From contig NC_084489.1 of the NCBI RefSeq assembly GCF_030035675.1, positions 11,049,001 to 11,113,000 on the forward strand: a stretch of 64,000 nucleotides of DNA, in the 5' to 3' direction. The stretch's first letter is position 1; the number at the start of each line of letters is the position of its first letter. The DNA comes from Rhineura floridana. Taxonomy: Eukaryota; Chordata; Lepidosauria; Squamata; Rhineuridae. Of this stretch, positions 45,201-56,559 are shown piece by piece. The translations under genes were made by a program, and so were the position numbers. A model generated the notes under the pieces. That model was not told the origin of the DNA. It did not search any database and was given only the letters and a program-made list of their open reading frames with translations.

Positions 45201-45567
45201 CAGTAGGGCCCCACTCATATGGCAGGTTAGGTTCCAGACCCCTGCCGAAAAGCAAAAACCACCGAAAAGCAGATCAGCTGTAGCATGGGGGTCTGGATCC
45301 TAACCCACTCATTGCGCTGGAGGAGGAGAAGACCAGCTGTAGAGTGCTACAGCTGATCTTCCCCTCCTCCGGCATGATCAGCTCGAGCGGGAGTCTGATC
45401 GCACCAGAAGAGGAGATCAGCTGTAGTGCTATGCAGCTGATCTTCCCCTCCTCCGGCAAGATCAGCTGGAGAGCAGGGAGCTCCAGCCCCCCTCCAGCTG
45501 ATCGCTCCACTGGCGCCGTATTAGCAGAACACAGAAAAGTGAGGCGCTGAGAAGCGGAGCCCTACTG
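45201..45567. mobile_element. Pogo/Tigger-like MITE, 367 bp
   Basis: It starts 'cagtagggccccactcatat', ends 'gaagcggagccctactg' and is flanked on both sides by TA (45199-45200, 45568-45569), as for Tc1/mariner/pogo elements. The interior has repeated, partly palindromic 'agctgatcttcccctcctcc' blocks (about 45350 and 45438). No transposase. Confidence 0.8.
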
Positions 45568-45569
45568 TA

Positions 45570-46769
45570 TCTGTGTTTTCCCTCACAGGCTACAGCTGAA
45601 ATACAAATCTTTGTTTGAGCAGTGTTGTTCTTTTGCACACAAGTAGGGGAAAAAGATAATAAAGGCACTGTTTGCAGCAACATAAAAAAAGGACAGCAGA
45701 ATGGAGGACAGCAACTGAAAGTTGCTTGTCAGCCCACAGGAAATAAAATGAACAAAGGGAGGAGGAGGGAGTGGGCATGGAGAGGGGAATGACTGACACA
45801 CCCACCTAAAAGCATCAGAGCAAAGTGTCTGCAAGCACTAGAAAAAGGGAGTTAAGATTTTTTTTCTTCCCTTTTTGTATTATCAGTGGATTGGGTTAGT
45901 ATGGATTTACAGGGGGGAAATTGTGTGATAGCTTCTGTTTTCCAGGAACATCATGAGAACCATGCGAATTTAAAGGAGATGTGAGTATCACCAAACACCC
46001 AGTAAACCACTGTTTTATTGTCAGTCAATCTTTTTTCTCCTTTTTAATAGAACAAACTTTATTACAGGGATGTTATGCCTATAAAAATTCACCCAGCATA
46101 ACAGAAGAAAAAATGTTGTTGCCTTGGTGACTACATGGTGACCTTATGAAGAACACAACTGCTGTTTGAATAATAGCCTAGAGAGTAATCTAAATCAAAT
46201 GATCTGCCAGGCTAAACTTAATGACTTTTCTCTTAGGAGAAACTGCACAACTGTGTGATTCAAGGATATAAAGACTAGCTTTTTTCCTGAACTATCACAT
46301 CTAGCTATATTACCATGGCATTATGGAATTATTGGAAATGGTTCGGGACTTTTCCTCCAGCAATAAATCTGTCTACACAATAATAGGTTAAGTTTTCATG
46401 GGAAAGCATTTAAAAGCCCCTTCCTAAGATATGCCTCTAGTGCAGTATTTCAAATACGGTATAACCTGAGCACTGGAGGCAGATATGTCATCACAGCAAA
46501 ATTTCAGATGGAAGTGAAACAGTCACAAGTATCTCCTTATTATAAGATGTAGCCGAATTTTAGAGAAGCAGAAAGGGGGACCCCTAATTTTGTAGGCCAA
46601 GGTCAATGAAAGCAGAACTCTTGACACAGCGGCGTCACTAGCGGGAGTGTGGGGGTGTGTGGACCTCCGGCGCGTGCCCTCCCAGGGCATGAATGGAGGT
46701 GGCTGGTCGTGTGCATGTGCGCATCCGCGCATGCACTCACCACACGCTCCAGGCTGGTGGTGTTTCTGT
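45570..46769. other. Intergenic, nothing recognised
   Basis: 1.2 kb between the MITE and the RTE LINE. A CpG-containing patch near 46630-46750 carries GTGTG/CGCGC-type low complexity. Open frames here are short and not protein-like. Confidence 0.5.
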
Positions 46770-48900
46770 GAAAACAAGACCAGGAGCAGACTGCCGTACA
46801 GATCATGAACTGGTCGTATCGAAAATCAGAGTAAAGCCAAAGAAGACCAACAAAGCAATCATAACACCAAAATACAATCTAAATAACATCCCAGAAGCAT
46901 ATAAAGATCAAATAAGAAACAGGTCTGAGGCTTTTAACCTAGCTGACAGAGAACCAGAAGAACTATGGAATGAAGTCAGATATGTTATCAGGGAAGAATG
47001 CAAAAAGACAATACATCTAGTTAAAAAGAGAGAAAGACCTCAATGGATGACTGAAGAAACTCTTCAAATGGTTAAAGAGAGAAGGAAAGCAAAATCAAAA
47101 GGAGATAGAAACACAGTCAGAACCCTAAATGCAACAATAGAGCAACTAGTACATAGGGACAATTGCAATAGTTACTGTATAGAAATTGAGGAGGGCGACA
47201 AAAAGGGAAGAACAAGAGCCCTATTCCAAAAGATTAGAAAAATGGAAGGGAAATTTAAACCAAGAGTAGGGATGTTGAATAATCAACAGGAGAACACATT
47301 GACTGACTGAGACGAAATAAAAGGAAGATGGAAGCAATACACTGAAGAACTCTATAAAAGAGATGCCAGGGTGACAGATTCATTCATGGAGGAACCGTAT
47401 GATGAAGAACCAGAAATTCTAGAATGCAAGGTTGAAAGCTGCTCTTAAAATACTTGGAAGAAACAAATCACCAGGAATAGATGGCATACCAATAGAGTTG
47501 CTACAAGCTACTGAGACTGAATCTGTCCAAAGTTTGACAAAATGTCAAGAAATATGGAAAACTAGACAATGGCACACAGACTGGAAGCGGTACATATACA
47601 TCCCAATTCCAAAGAAGGGATCCCAGGGAATGCAGTAATTATCAAACTATTGCCTTAATATCCCATGCAAGTAAAGTAATGCTCAAGATTCTACAACAAA
47701 GGCTCTTACCATATATGGAGCGAGAAATGCCGGACGTCCAAGCTGGATTTAGAAAGGGAAGAGGCACCAGGGATCATATAGCAAACATACGTTGGATAAT
47801 GGAATGGACCAAGGAATTTCAGAAGAAAATCACCCCATGCTTTATAGATTACAGCAAAGCCTTTGACTGTGTAGATCATGAAAAACTATGGAATGCTTTA
47901 AAAGAAATGGGGGTGCCACAGCATCTGATTGTCCTCTGGACAAGAGGCTACTGTAAGGACAGAATATGGAGAAACCGACTGGTTCCTCATCGGAAAGGGT
48001 GCGAGACAGGGGTGTATTTTATCACCCTATTTATTTAATCTATACTCAGAATATATCATACAGAAAGCAGGATTGGACCAAGATGGAGGTGTGAAAATTG
48101 GAGGAAGAAATATCAGAAATTTAAGATCTGCAGACGATACCATACTACTAGCAGAAACCAGTAATGATTTGAAACGAATGCTGATGAAAGTTAAAGAGGA
48201 AAGCACAAAAGCAGGACTACAGCTGAAAGTCAAAAAGACTAAAGTAATGACAACAGAAGATTTATGCAACTTTATAGTTGACAATGAGGACATTGAACTT
48301 GTCAAGGATAATCAATATATTGGCACAGTCATTAACCAAAATGGAGACAATAGTCAAGAAATCAGAAGAAGGCTAGGACTGGGGAGGGCAGCTATGAGAG
48401 AACTAGAAAAGGTCCTCAAATGCAAAGATGTATCACTGAATACTAAAGTCAGGATCATTCAAACCATGGTATTTCCAATCTCTGTGTATGGATGTGAAAG
48501 TTGGACAGTGAAAAAAGCGGATAAGAGAAAAATCAACTCCTTTGAAATGTGGTGTTAGAAGAGAGCTTTGCGCATACCATGGACTGCGAAAAAGACCAAT
48601 AATTGTTAGAACAAATTAAACCAGAACTCTCACTAGAAGCTAAAATGATGAAACTGAGGTTATCCTACTTTGGACACATCATGAGAAGACAAGATTCATT
48701 AGAAAAGATAATAATGCTGGGAAAAACAGCAGGGAGTAGAAAAAGAGGAAGGCTAAACAAGAGATGGATTGATTCCATAAAGGAAGCCACAGACCTGAAC
48801 TTACAAGATCTGAACAGGGTGGTTCATGACAGATGCTCTTGGAGGTCGCTGATTCATAGGGTCGCCATAAGTCGTAGTCGACTTGGAGGCACAAAAAAAC
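46770..48900 (+). mobile_element. RTE-clade LINE, endonuclease end to 3' terminus
   Basis: Frames in order: TRPGADCRTDHELVVSKIRV (end of the AP endonuclease), KSPGIDGIPIELLQ, QAGFRKGRGTRDHI, DYSKAFDCVDH, RQGCILSPYLFN, LRSADDTILLAET (the Y of YADD is Ser), VFPISVYGCESWTVKKA, SYFGHIMRRQDSLEK. This is the RTE (BovB-related) architecture. At least three frameshifts or stops separate the frames at about 47310, 47640-47680, 48000 and 48558. It ends 'gggtcgccataagtcgtagt', 'cgacttggaggcac', then an A/C-rich tail. 5'-truncated. Confidence 0.85.
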
Positions 48901-48904
48901 AACA

Positions 48905-49535
48905 ATTTTTTCTCACTGAGACATTTTTATTTGAAATACATTTTTGGCCTTAAATTACTTCCTCTAATTTAGGGAAGGTACAAAAATCTCTTGCTGTGAT
49001 GAAGTTGTCATAACTGCTGTGCAAGATCCATGGAATGTAGTCAGATACACTTTTAGAGTTTTACTCCATAGTTTCTCTCAGGGTGTAAAAAGATAAGACT
49101 TTATAAGGTTTTATATCTAATGGTTGCACAACTGGAAGATAGTTCTGGAACCAATCTTTCCCTCTCCCTTTTGCCCCCTGCATCCTCCTGTATCCCTCCA
49201 AAACCTCTCTAGAGGGTTGGTGTGTGTGCATGTCCTGAACAATGTGGACTTTGTCATACAGAACTGCAGTACACAGAGGAAATCACCCAAACTCAAGCAG
49301 AGAGATCTTGCGCCAGTGGAGCTGCACTCCATGCAAGACTGCACTCCCTTGTTTTGAGTAATTTCCCTCTCACATGGCAATTCTATGTCACACTGTTCAA
49401 GGACTCCCTGACCCTCTGGAGAGACTTTTCAGGGTTCCTGGGGGGCTGCAGGGAGCATGAGTAGAGGGAAAGATTAGGTATTCAAGCTACCTTCTACTTC
49501 CGCAGCCATTTCATACAATCCATAATGTCTACATT
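48905..49535. other. Between RTE LINE and GPR141 3' end
   Basis: About 630 bp; no repeat or gene recognised. Two short opposite frames over 49117-49464 are not protein-like. Confidence 0.5.
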
Positions 49536-49541
49536 TTTATT
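49536..49541 (-). promoter_or_regulatory. GPR141: Candidate GPR141 poly(A) signal
   Basis: AATAAA on the - strand about 85 bp beyond the stop codon, in 'cacaataaaaatg'. It would give a very short 3' UTR; a longer one is possible. Confidence 0.35.
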
Positions 49542-49625
49542 GTGAAAATCTTTAAAATCATCTATCGTACACCCACACAGCTGACCTTGTTGCTATGTAG
49601 ATTTTCTTACCTAAGAACACAAGCT

Positions 49626-50534
49626 TTAACAGCATGAAAGGGCACTGATTCTTTGCCTCAAGATGTTGCTTCCACTTATCACAAAGGAAAACAAGTCAAG
49701 ACAACTGATTGCAGTTATGCTCAGGAAGATCTCATTGACGGTATCCAATTGCTGGTCATTCACATGCTCAATAAAGTAAATCCGAAAAAAGTGATGAGGA
49801 AGGAAACAAAACATGATGACCCATACAAAGAAGAAGCTTTTCAGCTGTGCCCAGAATTCTTGATGTGACCAAACAGTTCCCGAAAGCTTTTTAACCACTT
49901 TTAGAAGCATGAAAACTTGTAAGCCCAAAAGGGTGCAAGTTATAGAAACCATTACAGTGATTAAAACGTAGTTCAAGACTTTCACTGGGGCTCTCTCAAG
50001 CTCCTGGTGAAATCTAAAACATGTGTTGTTTCCATAAGTTCCAGTTGTCCCATACGTACACCACACTATTGGCGCCACAATAACAAAAGCCAGAATCCAC
50101 ACAGCTGTACTAGTTGCCACTGCATGCAAATTCCTATAGAATTCCACCTTATCCTTCCACTGAAAGAAAATAAGGCACCTGATTACCAAGAAAATCATAT
50201 AGAATAGAAAGGTGAGGTACATGTGGAAGTGTATCATTCCGCTCACAAATTTACAGAAGGGCAATCCAAAGGTCCATTTGTCTGTGGCGTAGTAATACAG
50301 CCGAAATGGCACAGTCACAAGGAAGAAACTGTGAATCACCACCAGGTTTATGACTGCTGTTGTGGTCACTGATAATGTATTCATTCTCACTAGCAAGAAT
50401 GACATTTTGATGACTCCACATACACCTGCAATAAACACCATTGTGTATGTTGTGATCAGGCCAATGTGAGAAGAGTCTATTAAGAAAGGTGGCGGCAAGG
50501 TTGAGTTAAGCAGTGGTTCATTCCCTTTAGCCAT
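49626..50534 (-). CDS. GPR141: GPR141, orphan class A G-protein-coupled receptor
   Basis: A single coding exon of 302 residues, MAKGNEPLLNST... to ISALSCC with TAA at 49628-49626; human GPR141 is 305. Seven hydrophobic segments are evident, at about 28-49, 58-80, 97-124, 141-159, 185-212, 232-256 and 265-288. Cys94 (LPFCKF) and Cys172 (NNTCFRF) should form the TM3-ECL2 disulfide. Sequons are Asn10 and Asn170. Blocks such as SVTTTAVINLVV, LPFCKFVSGM, KDKVEFYRNLHAVA, SHQEFWAQLK and NEIFLSITAISCLDL match GPR141. DRY is replaced by IRC (118-120) and TM7 lacks NPxxY, as in other GPR141 proteins. The ATG at 50534 has a near-perfect Kozak (ACAACCATGG); the open frame upstream begins only with GTG. 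Ligand unknown. Confidence 0.95.
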   Translation of the reverse strand: MAKGNEPLLNSTLPPPFLIDSSHIGLITTYTMVFIAGVCGVIKMSFLLVRMNTLSVTTTAVINLVVIHSFFLVTVPFRLYYYATDKWTFGLPFCKFVSGMIHFHMYLTFLFYMIFLVIRCLIFFQWKDKVEFYRNLHAVATSTAVWILAFVIVAPIVWCTYGTTGTYGNNTCFRFHQELERAPVKVLNYVLITVMVSITCTLLGLQVFMLLKVVKKLSGTVWSHQEFWAQLKSFFFVWVIMFCFLPHHFFRIYFIEHVNDQQLDTVNEIFLSITAISCLDLFSFVISGSNILRQRISALSCC

Positions 50535-50561
50535 GGTTGTACAATCTTCTTTTATCACAGC
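50535..50561 (-). other. GPR141: GPR141 5' UTR part and splice acceptor
   Basis: On the - strand a pyrimidine tract (tttctttctctctctccccc) is followed by 'aaccag|gctgtg', a strong acceptor 27 nt upstream of the ATG. The coding exon is thus probably preceded by one or more non-coding exons to the right, which I could not place. Confidence 0.6.
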
Positions 50562-52465
50562 CTGGTTGGGGGGAGAGAGAGAAAGAAACCAATTTCATTA
50601 AAGTTTCCAAAGCATACATTGAAAATATGAATCCAGAATTCTGGATTATTGTATTTTTTGAACAAAGTACCAGAGATAACTCGTCATGGTTAGCTGAGTC
50701 CTGTATATAGTGAGCCCGGAAGCAATCAGAACACTAACGACCATCCTTTGATGCTCATATGGCAAAATGAATCATCACGATCTCCTGTTTGAATGTAGAC
50801 TTAAGTAAGTCATCACATGAGGAAACTGCTTTATCTGTAGGCTAATGCCTAAGCTTGCTTCCTCATGGAAAGATCACATCTCTGTCAGCAGTTCAACTGT
50901 GAAATTTTTACATGAAGTTTGATTTAATAAAAAAAAGAGCTTTATCACAGGCATGAATTAATACATGAGATTTTCCAAGTGGTCGAATATTATTTTAAAC
51001 AGTAGAGTGTACTCCATTGTACACCCTTCTTAATCTAGAATTTTGCAAAATTTACCCCACGGACAGAAATTATTTATCTTCCATTAGCTAAATACCTAAA
51101 TGTATTTGAATACTCTCCATGCAGCTTAAGGTATATTTGGTAACTGTTTTTTGTCTCTCCCATAACTGTCCTTAACCTGATATACTTTGTATCTTTGAAA
51201 AGCCATTCAGTTTGGGAAGTTTTATATTTAAGAGGCCTCAAACTACTTTTAAGTATGTGATGCCCTATTCAAGCAGGGATAAAGCCCACACATGATGCAG
51301 AGCTGAGCTTGCCAGCCCAAACCTTCCTGTGTTAAGCAGGAAGGTTGGAAGGGAAATTATAAGTCTACTAGGCTGAATGGACTTAGAATCTTCTCTGTGA
51401 TAAGGATACCTGATAATGTAGGGTTCCCAGTCATGGGGAGACTTTTAAGCATCTTCAGCTAAAAGCACTTAGAAGACACTTTCAGGGTAGAGGCACACTT
51501 ACTGTTGTGCTGGTTCCAGTGCATTTCCACCTCTATTTTCTGAAAAAAGGATCACAGGATGCTAATCAAACTCTGCCCCTTTTTACACTAAAACCTGGTT
51601 GGATCAACTCCAGTGGTTGTTTTTTTTTTTTTTTTTTTTAATTCAGTTGCAGGCAGCTTTTGCAGCTGATTGGTAGATCAGCCCATTGGCCCTCCAGGTG
51701 TGGCCAATGGCAACGCTTTGCTGTAAGCTCAGGAACAGACAGTGATTGGCCCAAAAATTGCTATGGGCAGTCCTGAAAGATCTGAAGTCAGCAGCAGGGA
51801 AGGAAGGTGTGTCCAGCCAAGGGCAGAGTCACTTCAAAATGCAGCCAGAAAAACCACACTCGCTGCTTGTGAAGCAACTAGTGTGCCCATAGCCTCAGAC
51901 CCTCCAGCTCAGTGCAAGAAAAGGTGGAGTCAGCGAAGCTATTATGCACAGGGATGCTGGGAATGGGTGGCCCCATGCCTTCTACATGTATTATTCCTCA
52001 CCACCACCACCACGTGTTCTCTGAATGCCCAAATGCTTAAATTTAAGCAATGTTGCAGGCTCCATTGTATACTGTAACTTTTTTGGAAGCCGAATCCTAA
52101 CCATGCGCGCAGATACAAAGGTGTTTCCTGCCCTGATGGTTCAGTCTATGGTTGGTCAAACTGAATGTCTCAAGTAACAGGAGCTTGACTGTTAGCAAGA
52201 CCAAGTCCAGAAACAGGGTGCCCAGGTGTGCTTAGAGCTCCTTGTGAACAGAAACGGTTCGAGTTGAGAAGCGATGCTGTGGAGCAGTTAACTGTACATG
52301 ATAAACAGCAATTGGTATTACCTGGTTTCAAATCCTCAACACCAGACGTCCATGCTTTCCAACTGTGCACTTCCCCTGTTTCCAATACAAAACGGTGTAC
52401 ACTCTACTGGCTTCTTAAACTAAATGTGATGCTGTTTTAGGTAAATATGTTCACAGCAGATTGTA
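50562..52465. other. Upstream of GPR141, nothing recognised
   Basis: 1.9 kb with a (T)20 run at about 51620-51640. A non-coding GPR141 exon may lie here. The open frame at 51742-52077 is not recognisable. Confidence 0.45.
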
Positions 52466-52655
52466 GACACATAGGAAGCTGCTTTACCCCTTCAGGCTAA
52501 TGGCCCATCTAGCTTAGTATTGTCAGCATTGACTGGCAGGAGCTCTCCAGGGTTTGAGCCACGCATCTCCCCCAGCTCTTCCTGGAGAATGAAGGGATTG
52601 AACCTGGGGCCTTTTTCAGGCCAAGCAGATGCCCTACCACAGATCTACAGCCTTT
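52466..52655 (-). mobile_element. tRNA-derived SINE
   Basis: The reverse complement shows 'agatctgtggtagggcatct' (A box area), the B box 'ggttcaatccc', then 'aagcagcttcctatgtgtc'. Same family as 25057-25262. Confidence 0.78.
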
Positions 52656-52707
52656 CCCATTTTTATTTGTCTGTGGAGCATTTGGAATTGAAGGTTTGGG
52701 GGCAATC

Positions 52708-52825
52708 AATAATAATAATAATAAAATTTTATTTCTGAGTCACCTATCTGGCCAAAAAACGGCCACTCTAGGCGACGTACAATCCATTAATAAAATACAA
52801 TATAACAATAATCAAAGTGAGTGTT
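52708..52825 (-). mobile_element. LINE 3' tail
   Basis: (AAT)n then 'gtcacctatctggcc' and 'ccactctaggcgacgtac', the reverse complement of an L2/CR1-like 3' end. Confidence 0.55.
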
Positions 52826-54585
52826 TAATAGTATGCATGTGTCTGTAACGACCAGAAATCTTTTTGTCTATTGTGTTGTATAAATGTGTTTTGCCTTCAA
52901 GAAATAGCTTCTTTCAAAGTCTGCTTCCAGTAAAGAATGTTGAAACGGAAAGGAAATGCGCAATCATTTCTGCACTGATACCACCTTACATTATTCACAT
53001 CCTTTTATTTCATGTTGCTTTTACAAGTATTCAGCAGAACTGAATGTGTTTCAAGAGGGATGGCTGAATAGCTTAAAAAATATATCAAACCACAAGTTTC
53101 AGTATGTATCCGGAAACTTGTATAAGCCTGTCACGGAGGTTACATGTTTACAGGTGACTGGAAATACTCCAAGATCTATAGGCTGCCAAACAATTCCACA
53201 AGGAGCTCTGAGGAAGAAAGAAAAGAGAGGCAACAGGAGACAGAGAGATATAATCAGCACAGCAGTCATGATGCCACAAGAAGGGACCTTGTTTTGCAGT
53301 AATGCCCCCTACTGTCCAGCTCAAGAGAAATTCTTATCCAGAATAATATAAATGTTCAGAGTTCCAGCATGTTGCTCTCTACTTTTACTACCTAATCATT
53401 GGAACTGCACAGGGCAGAAGCAGGCCACAACAGCTATCAGTGTATCTTCAGATGCAAATCAATGCTCACTGGCAATACGTCTGTTATAAAGTAGTAAGCT
53501 CTCTGTAATTTTGGGATTCAGCATCTCTGCATAACACTGAAATAGTTACAGGGGGGCATTTAGCATTACAAGCATGCTAAATTGCACTTATCTTTGGTTT
53601 ATTGGTTGTTTTGGGGCTATCTTAGTTGGGCTACCTTAATTAGAAAAAAACCAGAGCCCTGTGGTACCATAAAACCTGCACATTTATTTCTCAGGAATAA
53701 AACCTACTTTGCCAGATGCTTTTAGTGAAATCTCAGTGTCTGCATTCACTTGTTCTCCCTTAACCAGGAGTTCTCAACGTTTCTGTAAAATGAAAGCACA
53801 GCTTTTCAAGATTTTACTTGAATCTAAAGAAGCAATACCTTGCCCATCACTTCCTTTAAAGTGACCAAGGTTAAAATGATTGAAATGGAATGTATTTTCT
53901 TTCTGTACAGAAACTTTACAAGACTCTTGTGTGACTACACATGCATGCATTTTAAAGGCAAGCAACTTTCCTTCCATTTTGTATAAAATGACATTCTAAA
54001 TGGACACGGAGGCCTTAGAGTAGCCAGGGCTGGGCACACTGAATCATCAGAGCTTAATGCCAGCTCAAATTGCCTCTGTGGTGATAATTTCAGAAGGGAA
54101 ATATATTTTTAATAACTGCACATTTCTAACTACTGCCAACAGCTTAATATTATCTCTTCCTTCAGATTGTTTCTGGCTCATATCTATCAAATATTATTAG
54201 ATTCACACCAGACAATGCTTTCATCAAGCATCTGGTACAGCAGTTGGCTTTTTTTGGTTTTTTTTAAAAAAACATTTAAAATCCCAGATCCTGATCTGGT
54301 CATGAAGACACAATCATTCCGAAAAGATTGACAAGTATGAAGATTTGCTGTTGCTAAGGTTACCATTAGAACACTCACAGGGAACTAAGCAAGTTTAACT
54401 TTGCTTGCTCTTCCCTAACTATTCAAGGGGAAGGGGTGGCATCCTTCTCTCATTGGGTTGGATTTATTTCAAACTGAAATAAATGAGACTTAACTCATTA
54501 CTAATTTTTCACACTGACTTCCTTGGTATCTAAGTGCAACTAACTTAGTCGGAAATATTTTCCCATTTTGAACATGACAATTTTC
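52826..54585. other. Intergenic
   Basis: Apart from a decayed unknown-class repeat at about 53645-53725 (the 'acctactttgccagatgctt' phrase), nothing is recognised. The 131-codon frame at 52956-53351 has no family resemblance I can see. Confidence 0.5.
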
Positions 54586-54589
54586 AGTC

Positions 54590-54712
54590 AGGCACTAGAG
54601 TCAGTAGCCAACATGATGCCTTCCATTCCTGATCATTAGCTGTGCTGGCTGGAGCTGATGGGAGCTGGAGTCCATAATTTCTTGGGGGGACACCACATTG
54701 GCTACTCCTTGC
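54590..54712. mobile_element. Decayed palindromic MITE
   Basis: 'cagtagccaacatgatgcc' at the left and 'catt-ggctactcc' at the right with 'gctgatgggagctggagtcc' inside. The usual acaactcccatc arm is lost on one side. Confidence 0.5.
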
Positions 54713-54988
54713 ACTAAACCATAAGGAACTCTGAATGGGGCATGCTCCTTTCCTCTCTGCTTGCGATGCTCACAACCCTGCATGCCCCCTACATTGTGCT
54801 AGTTCTGCTACCTAACCTGCCTGTATCATTTGCCCACAGTTGCTTTCACCAGTGGGTTCTGTTGCCACAAGCAAAGCAACGGTAGGACATGTTCAGCTGC
54901 CTCCTGAATGACCTAGTTTCCATTGAACTTGTAAAACAGCCAGCTAGGCTGAAGTAGCAACAGGAGGCTTCTAGAAAGCTACAGACGC

Positions 54989-55161
54989 TGGGGTGGACAA
55001 ATGCAAAAGAGGACAGGGCTCCTGTACCTTTAATAGTTGTGCAGAAGAGGACATTTCACCAGGCGCTGCTTGTCAGGCAAGCCACACCTGCTGAAATGCC
55101 CTCTGCTGCCCAGCTATTAAAGGTGCAGGAGCAGTGCCCTCTTTTGCATCTGGCCACCCTA
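54989..55161. mobile_element. Hairpin hAT-like MITE, 173 bp
   Basis: The left arm 'gcaaaagaggacagggctcc', 'tgtacctttaatagttgtgc' pairs over about 60 bp with the right arm 'agctattaaaggtgcagga' and 'gccctcttttgc'. The ends 'tggggtgg' and 'ccacccta' resemble the TAGGGT-type ends of the 15.1-16.5 kb elements, and the inner 'ctttaatagttgtgcag' recalls 16120-16142. No target duplication found. Confidence 0.72.
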
Positions 55162-55514
55162 TGGCATATGCTGGAGCTATCTTACGGCTCTGTCCTATAG
55201 GGCACAATACTGTTGTGCCTAAACAAAGTCCCAACCTATGACATTACCATAGGTCAAAGGCCACTATTGGACAGCCATTCTTAAAAAAACAGGTGGAACA
55301 AGAAGTTGCAATAAGGAAAGCTTTCCTTTCTGCATTTGTTTTAGAAACAAGGGGGACCTGCACCAAAATGTTGCAGTGCATCATTTCCTCCCTGCAAAAA
55401 GGAGTATTCCTGTTCAGAGTTCCAGCCTGCTGTTCCCTCCAAGGAGGGTATTCTACATACACAAACACACCCAGTGTGGTGTTGTTTTTCTTTTCCAACT
55501 GTCCTTCTACATAC

Positions 55515-56462
55515 TGTGGCTGTAAGGACAGAATATGGAGAATTGGTTCCCCATCGGAAAGGGTGTGAGACAGGGGTGTATTTTATCACCCTATTTGTTT
55601 AATCTCTATGCATAACATATCATGCTGAAAGCGGGATTGGACCAAGATGAAGGAGGTGTGAAAACTGGAGGGAGAAATATCAATAACTTAAAATATGCAG
55701 ATGATACCATACTACTAGCAGAAACCAGTAATGATTTGAAATGAATGCTGATGAAAGTTAAAGAGGAAAGCATAAAAGCAGGACTACAGCTGAACATCAA
55801 GAAGACTAAAGTAATGGCAACAGAAGATTTATGTAACTTTGAAGCCGACAACGAGGACATCGAACTTGTCAAGGATTATCAATACCTTGGCACAGTCATT
55901 AACCAAAATGGAGACAACCGTCAAAAAATCAGAAGGCTACAACTGGGGAGGGCAGCTATGAGAGAACTAGAAAAGATCCTCAAATGCAAAGATGTATCAC
56001 TGAAGACTAAAGTCAGGATCATTCAGACCATGGTATTTCCGATCTCTATGTATGGATGTGAAAGTTGGACAGTGAAAAAAGTGGAGAAGAAAAAAATCAA
56101 CTCCTTTGAAATGTGGTGTTGGGGGAGTGTTTTGCAGATACCGTGGACTGCGAAAAAGACAAATGATTGGGTCTTAGAACAAATTAAACCAGAACTATCA
56201 CTAAAAGCTAAAATGATGAAACTGATTTTATCATACTTTGGACACATAATGAGAAGACAACTAGAAAATACAATAATGCTGGGAAAAACAGAAGGGAGTA
56301 GAAAAAGAAGATGACCACACAAGAGATGGATTGATTCCATAAAGGAAGCCGCAGACTTGAACTTACAAGATCTGAACAGGCTGTTTTATAAGAGATGCTC
56401 TTGGAGGTCGCTGATTCATTGGGTCGCCATAAGTCGTAATCGACTTGAACGCACATAACAAC
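55515..56462 (+). mobile_element. RTE LINE, second 5'-truncated copy
   Basis: It begins at 'ctgtaaggacagaatatgg', parallels 47950-48900 closely, and encodes DDTILLAETSNDLK (with YADD intact), EDIELVKDYQYLGTVINQ, FPISMYGCESWTVKK and SYFGHIMRR. It ends 'cataagtcgtaatcgacttg' then 'cataacaacaaataac'. Stops and frameshifts are present. A classic 5'-truncated insertion. Confidence 0.85.
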
Positions 56463-56477
56463 AAATAACAAATGGAA

Positions 56478-56525
56478 TTGGCCAGCCATGTGGATGGGAG
56501 ACCACTGGAAGCCCTATGCAAGCAC
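56478..56525 (+). repeat. 5S rRNA-like scrap next to RTE tail
   Basis: 'tggatgggagacc' is an exact 13-mer of the 5S rRNA C-box region, followed by 'actggaagcc'. It stands about 20 bp after the RTE tail and may be a remnant of a 5S-derived SINE. Confidence 0.45.
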
Positions 56526-56559
56526 AGGATATACAAAATGATTACATTACAATGCATTT

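Noticed and set aside
50535-50558. Eight extra residues at the N-terminus of GPR141
   Set aside because: They begin at a GTG codon. The first ATG with a good Kozak is at 50534.
52956-53351. 131-codon open frame, + strand
   Set aside because: No domain, no splice context and no similarity that I recognise; plausible by chance in AT-rich intergenic DNA.
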